Below, in pieces: positions 26,234 to 36,712 of a DNA stretch of 64,000 bases; the first letter of the stretch is position 1, and each line of letters opens with the position of its first letter. The position numbers were made by a program, and so were the translations under genes. Location: NCBI GenBank assembly GCA_031286695.1, contig JAITTY010000007.1, positions 25,573 through 89,572 of the forward strand. The letters run 5' to 3'. The stretch comes from Sphingobacterium sp. GTDB lineage: Bacteria; Bacteroidota; Bacteroidia; Sphingobacteriales; Sphingobacteriaceae. A model generated the notes under the pieces. It ran no database searches. It worked only from the letters and a program-made list of their open reading frames with translations, and had not been told where the DNA came from.

Positions 26234-27259
26234 TTATGATTGCATCAAGAATTTAAATCGTCCAATATTTTTAAGTGCAATACCAGTCCCTCTTACGACA
26301 GCACGTAACGGATCTTCGGCAATATGTACTGGAAGTTTAGTTTTCGCTTGTATACGACGGTCCAAACCACGCAATAATGCACCACCACCGGTAAGATAGA
26401 TACCTGTTTGATAAATATCCGCTGATAATTCTGGTGGAGTGATTTCAAGTGCTTTTAAGATTGCCTCTTCAATTTTTGATATGGACTTATCTAGACAATG
26501 CGCTATTTCGGTGTAAGAAACAGTAATTTGCTTAGGAACACCTGTCATCAAATCACGGCCTTGAACAGCAAAATCTGCCGGTGGTTCCTGTAACTCAGGA
26601 AGAGCCGCGCCGACTTCAATTTTGATTTTTTCAGCCGTACGTTCACCGATCATGATGTTATGTTGTCTTCTGATGTATTGAACGATGTCAGAGTCGAAGT
26701 TATCACCAGCAACACGAATGGACTGGTCACATACAATACCCGATAAAGCGATGACAGCAATTTCGGTGGTACCTCCACCGATATCGATAATCATATTACC
26801 CATTGGTTCTTCCACATCAATTCCGATTCCGACAGCAGCAGCCATGGGTTCATGAATTAAATAGACTTCTTTGGCGCCTGCAATTTCTGCTGAATCGCGC
26901 ACAGCTCTTTTCTCTACTTCTGTAATACCGGAAGGAATACAAACAACCATACGTAGGGAAGGGAAAAACCAGCTCTTACCATTGTTTACCAATTTTACCA
27001 TACCTCTGATCAGGTGCTCAGCTGCCGTAAAATCAGCGATTACTCCATCACGTAAAGGACGTACTGTCTTTATATTGTCGTGTGTTTTACCCTCCATTTG
27101 CATGGCCTGGCGACCAATGGCGATCACTTTGTTTGTGGTGCGGTCAAATGCAACAATAGAAGGTTCATCCACTACTACTTTGTCATTATGAATTATTAGG
27201 GTATTTGCAGTACCCAAGTCAATCGCAACTTCTTGCGTAAACCAATTAAATAAGCCCAT
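26234..27259 (-). CDS. mreB: Rod shape-determining protein MreB
   Basis: Actin-like ATPase that guides lateral wall synthesis under the inner membrane. The 341-residue protein has IDLGTANTLI (phosphate 1), DIGGGTTEIAVIAL (phosphate 2), IHEPMAAAVGIG (connect region) and LTGGGALLRGLD (adenosine motif). The N-terminal MGLFNWFTQ resembles the membrane-binding amphipathic start. First gene of the rod-shape operon, indicating a rod-shaped cell. Confidence 0.98.
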   Translation of the reverse strand: MGLFNWFTQEVAIDLGTANTLIIHNDKVVVDEPSIVAFDRTTNKVIAIGRQAMQMEGKTHDNIKTVRPLRDGVIADFTAAEHLIRGMVKLVNNGKSWFFPSLRMVVCIPSGITEVEKRAVRDSAEIAGAKEVYLIHEPMAAAVGIGIDVEEPMGNMIIDIGGGTTEIAVIALSGIVCDQSIRVAGDNFDSDIVQYIRRQHNIMIGERTAEKIKIEVGAALPELQEPPADFAVQGRDLMTGVPKQITVSYTEIAHCLDKSISKIEEAILKALEITPPELSADIYQTGIYLTGGGALLRGLDRRIQAKTKLPVHIAEDPLRAVVRGTGIALKNIGRFKFLMQS

Positions 27260-27621
27260 CTGCTAATCCTTAAGCTATTTTAAAATAATATGCAAACCTA
27301 CACAAAAAAAATTAATCTTTTTGAGGTTATACATCAAAAAAAACTACATTCTGAAAGTAAATTCTATCTGGAAAAAACTGTCTTTAAATTTAACGAATAT
27401 AATCTGTAATTCTTACGTCCCAGGTGAAGTTATTTTTAATTGGATGCGGTGTTAAAAAAGAATTAAGCCGGTGTTTTTGAAATCATTGACCGCGAGAAGA
27501 AAGAATCCAATCGGGAAAAGGTGGTTTTGACAACTATCTGGAGAGGGTTGTTGTTTCGAAGGGTTTCTACACGCTGTTATTATATGTTTTTAGCGAGTGG
27601 ATTAAACAGGTAAAATAGGGG
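27260..27621. other. Intergenic region with mreB promoter element
   Basis: On the minus strand TAGGTTTG (27300-27293) matches TAnnTTTG and lies 33 bp ahead of mreB. The rest, to the ndh terminator, is AT-rich and I find no open frame of note, structured RNA or repeat in it. Confidence 0.5.
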
Positions 27622-27661
27622 TAAAAAACAGCGCCAGTATCGTTTGGGATAATGGCGCTGT
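27622..27661 (-). terminator. Terminator of the NADH dehydrogenase gene
   Basis: Nine-bp stem ACAGCGCCA/TGGCGCTGT around a 16-nt loop with T6 on the minus strand, 40 bp after the gene. Confidence 0.88.
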
Positions 27662-27700
27662 CGGGGTATTGAAATAGTTTATATAGACTCCAATAGAAAA

Positions 27701-29011
27701 CTATTGCGCTGTTTCTGCCTGCTGTTCTTCCGGAGTCGGCTCATCATATTTGTGGAAGATTAAACGTACACCACTGTTTTTGGTGAAAAATTTGACCGAC
27801 CAGTTGACGAATGTGATCAATTTATTTCTGAATCCATAGATGGACATCAAGTGGACAAACATCCAGGTCATCCAGCCAAAGAATCCATTGAAATGGATTT
27901 TTCCCATGTCAACGACAGCTTTATTACGACCTACCGTAGCCATGGAGCCTTTGTCAAAATAGTTGAATTTCTCTGTTGGTTGATTGGACATTGTCTGAAG
28001 AATGTGTTTTGCAACATATGCCCCCTGCTGTTGCGCTACCGGTGCAACACCTGGTAAGCCGCGAGGAAGGTCATCTGTGATAAATGCCGAAACATCACCA
28101 ATGGCATAAACACCTGGCATATCGATAACACGGCATTGATCGTCTGTCTGTATACGGTTACCACGTTGGATAATCTCCTTTTTGAAACCATTTGGATATT
28201 GCCCAGCTACACCTGCTCCCCAGATAACCGTTTTTGTTTCAATGCTTCTGCCATCGGCGAAAGTAATTGAATTGCCATCATATCCTGTTACCTGAACATT
28301 CAATAATACTTCTACACCCAAATCTTTGAGGTACTTTTCTGAATCTTTAGAAGATTTTTCAGATAAGTTAGCCAATACTTTTGGAAGTCCTTCAACCAGG
28401 TAAACTGACATCTCAGATTTTTTCAATTCTGGATAATCTTTCTCAAGAACATTGTTTTTGATCTCTGCGATTGCCCCCGAAAGTTCTACCCCTGTTGGAC
28501 CACCCCCAACAATGACAAAATTCAAATTAGCTTTACGATCAGCAGGGTTTTCTATCCGTACCGCTTCTTCAAGGTTCTGTAAAACATAGCTTCGAATATT
28601 TAATGCTTCTTGTATGTTTTTCATCGGCAAAGCATATTTTGTGATTTGTTGATTACCGAAGAAGTTCGTCGTAGCACCTGTAGCAACAATTAAATAATCA
28701 TAGTCAAAATCACCAACATCTGTTCTTACAATCTTAGCTTCGTTGTCTACGCTTTTTACGTCAGCAAGTCTAAAATGAAAGTTGTCTTGGCCTTTGAACA
28801 TTTTGCGAACAGGGAAGGAGATGGAGTCCGCTGAAAGAGTACCCGTGGCAACTTGGTACATCAATGGTTGAAAAGTATGAAAGTTATTTCTGTCCAGCAA
28901 CAGAACTTCAACTTCCTTATTTTTAAGCTTTTTAGCAACTTCAATTCCTCCAAATCCAGCACCAATAATGATTACTCTTGGGAATTTTCTATTTGAACTA
29001 TTGCTTGGCAT
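27701..29011 (-). CDS. Type II NADH dehydrogenase (NDH-2)
   Basis: Single-subunit, non-proton-pumping NADH:quinone oxidoreductase on the inner face of the membrane. The 436-residue protein has two Rossmann dinucleotide motifs: IIGAGFGGIEVAKKL for FAD near the start and FVIVGGGPTGVELSGAI for NADH near 165-181, plus GVYAIGDVSAF and the quinone-site-like APVAQQQGAYVAKHI. The C-terminal part (GFFGWMTWMFVHLMSIYGFRNKL) is hydrophobic/amphipathic and would bind the membrane. Monocistronic between its own terminator and the ferredoxin operon. Confidence 0.92.
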   Translation of the reverse strand: MPSNSSNRKFPRVIIIGAGFGGIEVAKKLKNKEVEVLLLDRNNFHTFQPLMYQVATGTLSADSISFPVRKMFKGQDNFHFRLADVKSVDNEAKIVRTDVGDFDYDYLIVATGATTNFFGNQQITKYALPMKNIQEALNIRSYVLQNLEEAVRIENPADRKANLNFVIVGGGPTGVELSGAIAEIKNNVLEKDYPELKKSEMSVYLVEGLPKVLANLSEKSSKDSEKYLKDLGVEVLLNVQVTGYDGNSITFADGRSIETKTVIWGAGVAGQYPNGFKKEIIQRGNRIQTDDQCRVIDMPGVYAIGDVSAFITDDLPRGLPGVAPVAQQQGAYVAKHILQTMSNQPTEKFNYFDKGSMATVGRNKAVVDMGKIHFNGFFGWMTWMFVHLMSIYGFRNKLITFVNWSVKFFTKNSGVRLIFHKYDEPTPEEQQAETAQ

Positions 29012-29207
29012 ATTTTTAATAGTTTGTTGTAAAAATTCGGTACAATCGAATTAAGCTGCAAATATCTTAAATTTTGACTCAAAAAGCTAAAAAATATTTA
29101 TTTATTGTGGTGATCTGTTGTGAATTTTATTGTAAAGAGGCTAATTCTTTCAATAATGTATTTTGTACTTATTTGATTTTTAGTTCTTTATGATGGATAT
29201 CGCTGTC

Positions 29208-29268
29208 TTAAAAAAAATTGATTAATAATGTTATCATTGTGTATTTTATACACAATGATAACATTATT
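29208..29268 (-). terminator. Terminator spanning the ferredoxin stop codon
   Basis: Perfect 20-bp arms (29224-29243 and 29249-29268) with a 5-nt loop, followed on the minus strand by T8. The right arm contains the TAA stop of the ferredoxin gene. Confidence 0.9.
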
Positions 29269-29596
29269 GTAGTGCGCCTTTTATCTTGATTTTCATACCG
29301 TTGTTGCTGTTCTGCAGATAAAGCTGACAGGCAAGGCGGCTTTGATCATCGGCATCCGGAAGTGTGTCCAGCATATCGAGCTCCTGATCACTCGCTGAAG
29401 GAAGCGTATCCAGGCCTTCGACAACTTCGACATGACAGGTAGCGCACAGCGCCATGCCTCCACAAGTGGCCAGAATTTCATATTCGGTTGCCTTTAAAAT
29501 CTCCATGAGTGAAAGATTGATATCGGTAGGAACCTCCAGCGTATTTTCGCTCCCATCACGATCAATAACAGTGACTTGAATTAAATTATCGTCCAT
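29264..29596 (-). CDS. [2Fe-2S] ferredoxin
   Basis: Electron carrier of 110 residues, adrenodoxin/vertebrate-type. Ligands are visible as CGGMALCATC (Cx5Cx2C, about 45-54) and a fourth Cys in RLACQLYL (about 90). The acidic middle (LDTLPSASDQELDMLDTLPDADDQS) fits the partner-binding surface. It starts two bases after the ferredoxin reductase gene, implying one transcript and a functional pair. The electron acceptor is not encoded nearby. Confidence 0.93.
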   Translation of the reverse strand: MDDNLIQVTVIDRDGSENTLEVPTDINLSLMEILKATEYEILATCGGMALCATCHVEVVEGLDTLPSASDQELDMLDTLPDADDQSRLACQLYLQNSNNGMKIKIKGALQ

Positions 29597-29598
29597 GG

Positions 29599-30603
29599 CT
29601 AGAATGTATTTATACCGTTTACAGTGGTGTATTTGAATGTCAATTTTTGATCTGGATAGACAAATTTAAAAGCACTTTGACACATCAGGGCAGCCTCATG
29701 GTACCCACAGAGAATGAGTTTCAGTTTGCCCGGATAGGTGTTGATGTCTCCAATAGCATAGATCCGCTCGATATTGGTTGAGTAATCAAACGTATTAACC
29801 TCTATCGCATTTTTATCGATATTTAATCCCCAATCTGCGATTGGACCCAGCTTCGGCGTAAGACCATATAAGGGAATGAAATAGTCTGCATCTGTTGCGA
29901 TAACTTCTTTTTCTTTATTGGTTGTTTCAACATGGGACAAGTAGCCATTGCCATGAATATTGGTCAGATTGTGGGACAATAATAAGTTGATCTTACCCTG
30001 TTGGGCCAATTTGAAAACCTTTTCAGCCGAGTCTGGAGCGCCCCTGAAGGAGTCACTTCGGTGGATTAAAGTAACCTGTTGCGCAATATCTGCGAGATGG
30101 AAGGTCCAATCGAGCGCGGAATCACCACCACCGGCAATGACAATTTTTTTGTCCCGGTACTTAGCGGGGTCTTTTACCATATAATCGACGCCTTTTCCTT
30201 CAAAGAGATGAAGATTTGGAATTTCGGGCTTGCGTGGTTCAAAGCAACCTAAGCCCCCGGCGATGACAATGACCTGTGTATGAACCATCGTATGATCATT
30301 GGTTTCTACAATAAAAGAACCATCGTCCTGTTTTGTTATATGTTCCACACGCTCGCCTAAGGTGAATGTGGGGTCAAAGGGTTTAATCTGTTCAAGCTGT
30401 TTATCGATCAACTCCTGCGCAGTGATACTTGGATAACCAGGAATGTCGTAGATAGGCTTATGGGGGTAGATCTCCGAAAGTTGACCGCCCACTTGGGGTA
30501 ATACATCGATCAAATGGCAGCGCATTTTTAAAAGCCCAGCTTCAAAAACTGCGAATAGGCCAACCGGTCCTGCTCCGATGATACAGATATCCGTATTTAT
30601 CAT
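29599..30603 (-). CDS. Ferredoxin-NADP reductase, thioredoxin-reductase-like
   Basis: FAD enzyme of 334 residues passing electrons between NADPH and ferredoxin. It has the FAD motif CIIGAGPVGLFAVFEAG at the N-terminus and the NADPH motif VIAGGGDSALDW near 160. The redox CxxC of thioredoxin reductase is missing, which points to the YumC-type ferredoxin reductase group. Immediate coupling to the ferredoxin gene (2-bp gap) and to marR (2-bp gap) supports that role. Confidence 0.92.
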   Translation of the reverse strand: MINTDICIIGAGPVGLFAVFEAGLLKMRCHLIDVLPQVGGQLSEIYPHKPIYDIPGYPSITAQELIDKQLEQIKPFDPTFTLGERVEHITKQDDGSFIVETNDHTMVHTQVIVIAGGLGCFEPRKPEIPNLHLFEGKGVDYMVKDPAKYRDKKIVIAGGGDSALDWTFHLADIAQQVTLIHRSDSFRGAPDSAEKVFKLAQQGKINLLLSHNLTNIHGNGYLSHVETTNKEKEVIATDADYFIPLYGLTPKLGPIADWGLNIDKNAIEVNTFDYSTNIERIYAIGDINTYPGKLKLILCGYHEAALMCQSAFKFVYPDQKLTFKYTTVNGINTF

Positions 30604-30605
30604 AG

Positions 30606-31043
30606 CTATTCTATATTTAAGTTGTTATATATTGTATTCAAAATCCTTGTAAAAGCTTCGAAATCTTCGTCTGCTAGATTTTCCCAGGCCTTCATACGAA
30701 TCTCCGTAACAATCGGCGTAAGCGATGCTACCTTTAGTTTTCCTTCTTCTGTCAAATGGAGGTAGAGACTCCGACGGTCTGTTTCGTCAGTGATCCGTTC
30801 AGCCAGATTTTTTTTAAGAAGGATATCAACGATCCGAGTCAGTGTGGGCTGGTCTTTTCCGCAGCGCTTTGCCAGTTCTTTTTGTGAAAGTTGATCTGTT
30901 TCGTACAAAGCCTTTAAAATGGTCCATTGGTCTACAGTAATATCAAATCCTTTCTCGGCAAAAGAAGATTGGGCGAACTGTTTTACTTTCTTGGCTGTTT
31001 GGTCCAAGATGAAGGAGTAGCGGTCAAATTTTTCGTTTAGCAT
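30606..31043 (-). CDS. MarR family transcriptional regulator
   Basis: Winged-helix repressor or activator of 145 residues, probably a dimer. The core WTILKALYETDQLSQKELAKRCGKDQPTLTRIVDILLKKNLAERITDETDRRSLYLHLTEEG gives the recognition helix and the DxRxxxxxLT wing. It is the first gene of a tight operon with ferredoxin reductase and ferredoxin, so it probably autoregulates and senses a redox-active or aromatic ligand (inference). Direct repeats in its promoter are candidate operators. Confidence 0.92.
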   Translation of the reverse strand: MLNEKFDRYSFILDQTAKKVKQFAQSSFAEKGFDITVDQWTILKALYETDQLSQKELAKRCGKDQPTLTRIVDILLKKNLAERITDETDRRSLYLHLTEEGKLKVASLTPIVTEIRMKAWENLADEDFEAFTRILNTIYNNLNIE

Positions 31044-31045
31044 AC

Positions 31046-31083
31046 AAATATTTAGTACAACAAATATATTTAAAATATTTAGT
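31046..31083 (-). promoter_or_regulatory. Promoter and repeat operator of the marR-ferredoxin operon
   Basis: The 11-mer AAATATTTAGT occurs at 31046-31056 and 31073-31083, flanking TATATTTG (31068-31061, minus strand), a -7 element match. Two identical boxes around the core promoter fit a MarR-type operator pair. Confidence 0.6.
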
Positions 31084-31106
31084 GTGACAAGTAATTTGAA
31101 TGCAAT

Positions 31107-31138
31107 AAAAAAGGGCGTTCATTCGAACGCCCTTTTTT
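31107..31138 (-). terminator. Terminator of secDF
   Basis: GGGCGTTC/GAACGCCC hairpin with a 4-nt loop, extended by six A-T pairs, ending in a T-run on the minus strand; 20 bp after the secDF stop. Confidence 0.9.
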
Positions 31139-31157
31139 ATTTTATCAATATCAGCTA

Positions 31158-34139
31158 TTATGGTCTTACGACTTCAGCTTTTTTAGCAGTATTACCTTCT
31201 GCCAAATGTTTTCCTTTACGTAAGTCATATACTGAAGGTGCAGCTAAGATAATAGATGAATATGTACCTACGATAACACCGATTAAGATCGCGAATGAGA
31301 ATCCACGGATAACTTCACCACCAAAGATAAACAATACAGCAAGAACAAACACGATTGTCAATGATGTGATAATTGTTCTACTTAATGTCGAGTTGATCGC
31401 ATGGTTTACAACATCACCAAGATCTTCATTATGTGCATTTGGTTTCGATACGAATTCACGTAAACGGTCAAATACAACCACTGTATCATTCACCGAGTAA
31501 GCAATTACAGTTAATATCGCTGCCACAAAGTGTTGGTCAATATCAAGTGAGAATGGTACGATACCATCCAAGATAGAGAATAATCCCAATAAAATGATCG
31601 CATCGTGAATTGTTGCAATAGCTGCTCCAACTGAATATTCCCATTTATGGAAACGGATCAAGATGTAAGCTGCAACAATAATGATAGAGAAAATTGCTGA
31701 GCTAGTTGCTCTAGATTTAATATCGGTAGCGATACTTGGTCCAACTTTTTGAGACGAAAGAATCTCATGTTTATTGGAAGCATCTACTTTCGATAGACCT
31801 TGGTTTAATTTGTCCAATACTTCTTTATCAGCAGTGTCCGAAGTTTCTTCAATATGGTAAGTTGTTGTAATACGCAATTGATTGGCTGCACCGAATACTT
31901 TTACCTCTGTTGTTTTCTTGAAGATATCATCCAAGTTTGTACGTACAGCTTCTAAGTCCACAGGTTTGTCATAACGAACAGTATAAGTACGTCCACCTTG
32001 GAAATCCACACCTAAACTGAATCCTTTTGTGAAAATTGATGCAGCAGAAATTAACACAGCAACGATTGAAATCGCGTAAAAGATTTTACGTTTCTGCACG
32101 AATTTGAAGTTTGCGTTATGCAAAGTGTTTGCAGACCAAGGGAAAGAGACTTTGATTTTGAAATCTTTCGCCAACATCCATTCAAAGATAACACGTGTAA
32201 CTAAGATCGCAGTAAACAATGAAGTAATAATACCCACCATTAACGTTGTTGCGAAACCTAAGATCGGGCCACTACCAAATAAAAATAGGATAATACCAAT
32301 TAAGAAGGTTGTGATCTGCGAATCCAGGATGGACGGTAACGCATGTTTGTAACCATCGGCAACAGCCTGACGGATCGATTTTCCTAAGCCCAGTTCTTCA
32401 CGGATACGTTCATAAATCAAAACGTTTGCATCGACAGCAGTACCCATTGTCAATACGATACCGGCAATACCAGGTAGGGTCAGTACAGCATTTAAGGATG
32501 CCAATACCCCCATAATGATAAATACGTTTAACAATACCGCGATGTTTGCTACGATACCCGCAGTATTGTAGTAAGCGATCATAAAGATCATGACCACGAT
32601 AATACCGATAACAGCAGAATTTACACCGGCATCGATGGCAGCCTGACCCAAAGTAGGACCCACAACAGCTTCCTCAACGATTTTAGCAGTTGTAGGAAGA
32701 CGACCTGCCTTCAATACGTTCGCCAAATCTTTGGTATCTTCTACCGTAAAGGATCCAGAGATTGATGAGCTACCATTTGGAATTTCACCGTTTACAGAAG
32801 GAGCCGAATAAACTACATTATCAAGAACGATAGCAATTGCATCTCTGTTTTGAGCTGCTTTTGCTGTGATTTTCTTCCATTCACGTGCACCTTCGCTGTT
32901 CATTTGCATGCCAACTACAGGCTGATTTTTTTGATCGAAATCCTCTTTTGCGTCAGTGATTACATCACCCGTCAATACAGCACCATTGTCTTGTCCAGAT
33001 CCTTTGATTGCGTATAAAGATAGTTGCTCAGGTGTTTTTTGCTCTGGTTTAACAGACCATAAAAGCTTTAAGTTTCCAGGAAGGATTGATTTCACCTCAG
33101 GACGTTGCAAGTAAGCATTTACTTTTGCCGTATCTTTTAATGAAGCAATACCGACCATTGAACCTGGCATAAGTGCCATTTGCTGGTTTTCGCCCATATA
33201 AACAGCTGGACGTAAGACTTCAAATAATGGATTTTTCTGACCTAGATTTACAGCAGCACTGTCTTTCTTAGCATCTTTTTTACCACCGGTTAGATTAGAC
33301 AATAAATCATCTGATTTTTTGCTTGTATCTGCAGCGGCATTTGTCGTAGCTGCTGGAGCAGCTTTTAACGTTGATGCTAAAGTTTTGTCGATATTTTCCA
33401 GTATTGGATAAACTTCCTGGTTTGTATATGTTTCGTAGAATTCCAATTTAGCCGAACCTTGTAATAGATTACGAACACGGCTTTCATCTTTCACACCAGG
33501 TAATTCGATCAAAATACGGTTTGTACCTTGTTGAATTTGAATGTTTGGAGATGCAACGCCAAATTTATCGATACGTGTACGAAGTACTTTGTAGGAATTT
33601 TGGATGGCATTGTCTGCTTCTTTTTGAAGGAATGATTCAACTTTGGAGTCTGAATCACCAGGTTTAATTAGAGCAGCGTTATCTTTTGTTGAAAAGAATG
33701 TGGAAAGCGGAGTTGTCGCACCGATGGATTTGTACTCTTCCATAAATAAAGCAACGACTGTTTTTGCACTCGTTTTGCTTTTTGCTACTGCTTGCTCCAA
33801 CGCTTTGTTGAATTTCTCATCTTTTGGATTGTTCGCCAAATTGCGGATCAATTCGTCCAATGAGATTTCCATGGTCACGTTCATACCACCTTTCAAATCC
33901 AATCCCAAAGCGAGTTCATTTGCTTTGGCTTCCCGATAGGTGTATTTTGCAAAACCTAAATTGTACACTACTTCACCGGCCATTGAGTCGAGGTAGCTTT
34001 TCTCTTTCGCCAAGTCTCCTTTGGCAAAATTCTCAGCATCTCGCTCCACATTGCGGGTCACCCAAGTAAATGATAGGGAGTATAGACACGCTAATGACAC
34101 CACTATCACTAAAAGTTTAATCAGCCCTTTACCTTGCAT
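31158..34139 (-). CDS. secDF: Protein translocase SecDF fusion
   Basis: Membrane motor that uses the proton gradient to pull exported proteins from SecYEG into the periplasm. At 993 residues it is a SecD-SecF fusion: SecD half with LGLDLKGGMNVTMEISL, a long periplasmic P1 region containing an Ala/Lys/Asp-rich insert (about 255-300), then six helices (GTAVDANVLIYERIREE is the SecD motif); SecF half with GVDFQGGRTYTVRYD and VNDTVVVFDRLRE. Monocistronic. A TACCTTTG -7 element (34237-34230, minus strand) lies about 90 bp upstream. Confidence 0.97.
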   Translation of the reverse strand: MQGKGLIKLLVIVVSLACLYSLSFTWVTRNVERDAENFAKGDLAKEKSYLDSMAGEVVYNLGFAKYTYREAKANELALGLDLKGGMNVTMEISLDELIRNLANNPKDEKFNKALEQAVAKSKTSAKTVVALFMEEYKSIGATTPLSTFFSTKDNAALIKPGDSDSKVESFLQKEADNAIQNSYKVLRTRIDKFGVASPNIQIQQGTNRILIELPGVKDESRVRNLLQGSAKLEFYETYTNQEVYPILENIDKTLASTLKAAPAATTNAAADTSKKSDDLLSNLTGGKKDAKKDSAAVNLGQKNPLFEVLRPAVYMGENQQMALMPGSMVGIASLKDTAKVNAYLQRPEVKSILPGNLKLLWSVKPEQKTPEQLSLYAIKGSGQDNGAVLTGDVITDAKEDFDQKNQPVVGMQMNSEGAREWKKITAKAAQNRDAIAIVLDNVVYSAPSVNGEIPNGSSSISGSFTVEDTKDLANVLKAGRLPTTAKIVEEAVVGPTLGQAAIDAGVNSAVIGIIVVMIFMIAYYNTAGIVANIAVLLNVFIIMGVLASLNAVLTLPGIAGIVLTMGTAVDANVLIYERIREELGLGKSIRQAVADGYKHALPSILDSQITTFLIGIILFLFGSGPILGFATTLMVGIITSLFTAILVTRVIFEWMLAKDFKIKVSFPWSANTLHNANFKFVQKRKIFYAISIVAVLISAASIFTKGFSLGVDFQGGRTYTVRYDKPVDLEAVRTNLDDIFKKTTEVKVFGAANQLRITTTYHIEETSDTADKEVLDKLNQGLSKVDASNKHEILSSQKVGPSIATDIKSRATSSAIFSIIIVAAYILIRFHKWEYSVGAAIATIHDAIILLGLFSILDGIVPFSLDIDQHFVAAILTVIAYSVNDTVVVFDRLREFVSKPNAHNEDLGDVVNHAINSTLSRTIITSLTIVFVLAVLFIFGGEVIRGFSFAILIGVIVGTYSSIILAAPSVYDLRKGKHLAEGNTAKKAEVVRP

Positions 34140-34229
34140 CGTCTGTTATAATTGTATTAATTTTAATGTTAAATACTGTTTATGTAATTGATAATTAGTT
34201 CTCGTTTAATCACATTTTACCAAGAATGG

Positions 34230-34237
34230 CAAAGGTA
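34230..34237 (-). promoter_or_regulatory. -7 promoter element of secDF
   Basis: TACCTTTG on the minus strand matches TAnnTTTG, 91 bp ahead of the ATG. The -33 box is not clear. Confidence 0.4.
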
Positions 34238-34340
34238 TAAAATTTTTGTAGAATGAAAAGTTTTATTTACGCCAATCAGGTCAACGGCATAAAAATAGGA
34301 GAATTGAAGAAAAAAAGAAATATTAATTGATTTTAATTTA

Positions 34341-34374
34341 TAAAAAAGGCCCTGCTCAAAAAGAGAAGGGCCTT
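34341..34374 (-). terminator. Terminator of the small barrel protein gene
   Basis: AAGGCCCT/AGGGCCTT arms with a 13-nt loop and a T-run on the minus strand, 23 bp after the stop. Confidence 0.85.
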
Positions 34375-34396
34375 CTATTACTGTTTAGTTGCTTTA

Positions 34397-34870
34397 TTAT
34401 TTCAATGTGTATTTGATACCAAACGAGAATGTTGAAGCATCAAAATCACTGTTGTGGTTCAATCTCCAGTCGGGTTTCCAATCTGCGTGGAACGCAATCG
34501 GAGCAACTGGAATTTTAAATTCCAAACCTAATTGAGGACGCAACGCAACGTTTGTAATGTTATCACCTACGTCAATAAACGTCAATTGTGCACCAACACC
34601 TGCATACCATCCCAAACCATTAACGCCTTGGAAAGGTCTTGCATATTGGTAATCCGCACCAACAGCAACAACATGGTCGTCAAACATCACTTGTGCTTGC
34701 CCCATGTTGGCACCACCGAAAGATTGCTTATATTGAACACCCCATAAGTCAGTTGTTGTACCATCGAATACAACACCTATCGCTGATCTAAATGGAGACT
34801 GAGCTTTCGCTTCCTGTGCGCCAAATGCTAATGCTGCGACGGCAGCTAATGAGAGTAATGTCTTTTTCAT
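34397..34870 (-). CDS. Small outer-membrane beta-barrel protein, function unknown
   Basis: Exported protein of 157 residues: signal peptide (1 to about 24, AFGAQEAKAQS) followed by alternating polar and hydrophobic strands such as SAIGVVFDGTTTDLWGVQYKQSF, YAGVGAQLTFIDVG and LRPQLGLEFKIPVAPIAFHADWKP, ending in FSFGIKYTLK with the C-terminal pattern of an eight-strand OmpA/OmpW-like barrel. I do not recognise a specific family. It stands alone with its own terminator. Confidence 0.8.
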   Translation of the reverse strand: MKKTLLSLAAVAALAFGAQEAKAQSPFRSAIGVVFDGTTTDLWGVQYKQSFGGANMGQAQVMFDDHVVAVGADYQYARPFQGVNGLGWYAGVGAQLTFIDVGDNITNVALRPQLGLEFKIPVAPIAFHADWKPDWRLNHNSDFDASTFSFGIKYTLK

Positions 34871-35053
34871 AATTATCTTATCTTTATATTTTCATTAATT
34901 AAAATAACTTTTCGTGTTACCAAAAGCAAATAGCCTGCCAAAAAATGATAAAGGCTGGGACGTACCCGAAGGGAATGCTTAATTCATAACGTTTCTAATT
35001 TGTCTTCCGATTGTAATTTGTATCTTTTATTTTTTATTATTGCTTATTTTTCT

Positions 35054-35061
35054 TAAATTTG
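35054..35061 (+). promoter_or_regulatory. -7 promoter element of guaB
   Basis: TAAATTTG, a TAnnTTTG match, 33 bp ahead of the guaB ATG; no good -33 TTTG at normal spacing. Confidence 0.45.
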
Positions 35062-35073
35062 CCTGGCAAATAG

Positions 35074-36570
<1,497 letters not shown>

Positions 36571-36588
36571 ATGCTGCTTGGATCATAT

Positions 36589-36620
36589 AAAAACCGATAA
36601 TCTTGATTATCGGTTTTTTT
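36589..36620 (+). terminator. Terminator of guaB
   Basis: Twelve-bp stem AAACCGATAATC/GATTATCGGTTT with a tiny nominal loop and a T7 tail, 20 bp after the stop. Confidence 0.93.
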
Positions 36621-36712
36621 GTGTAAAAATATTAGCAAGATAGACCCAGTGATCAATAGGAAATTTGTACTTTTATACCCTATTCTCAGGTTTTAAAATT
36701 TAAGGAGTTAAT

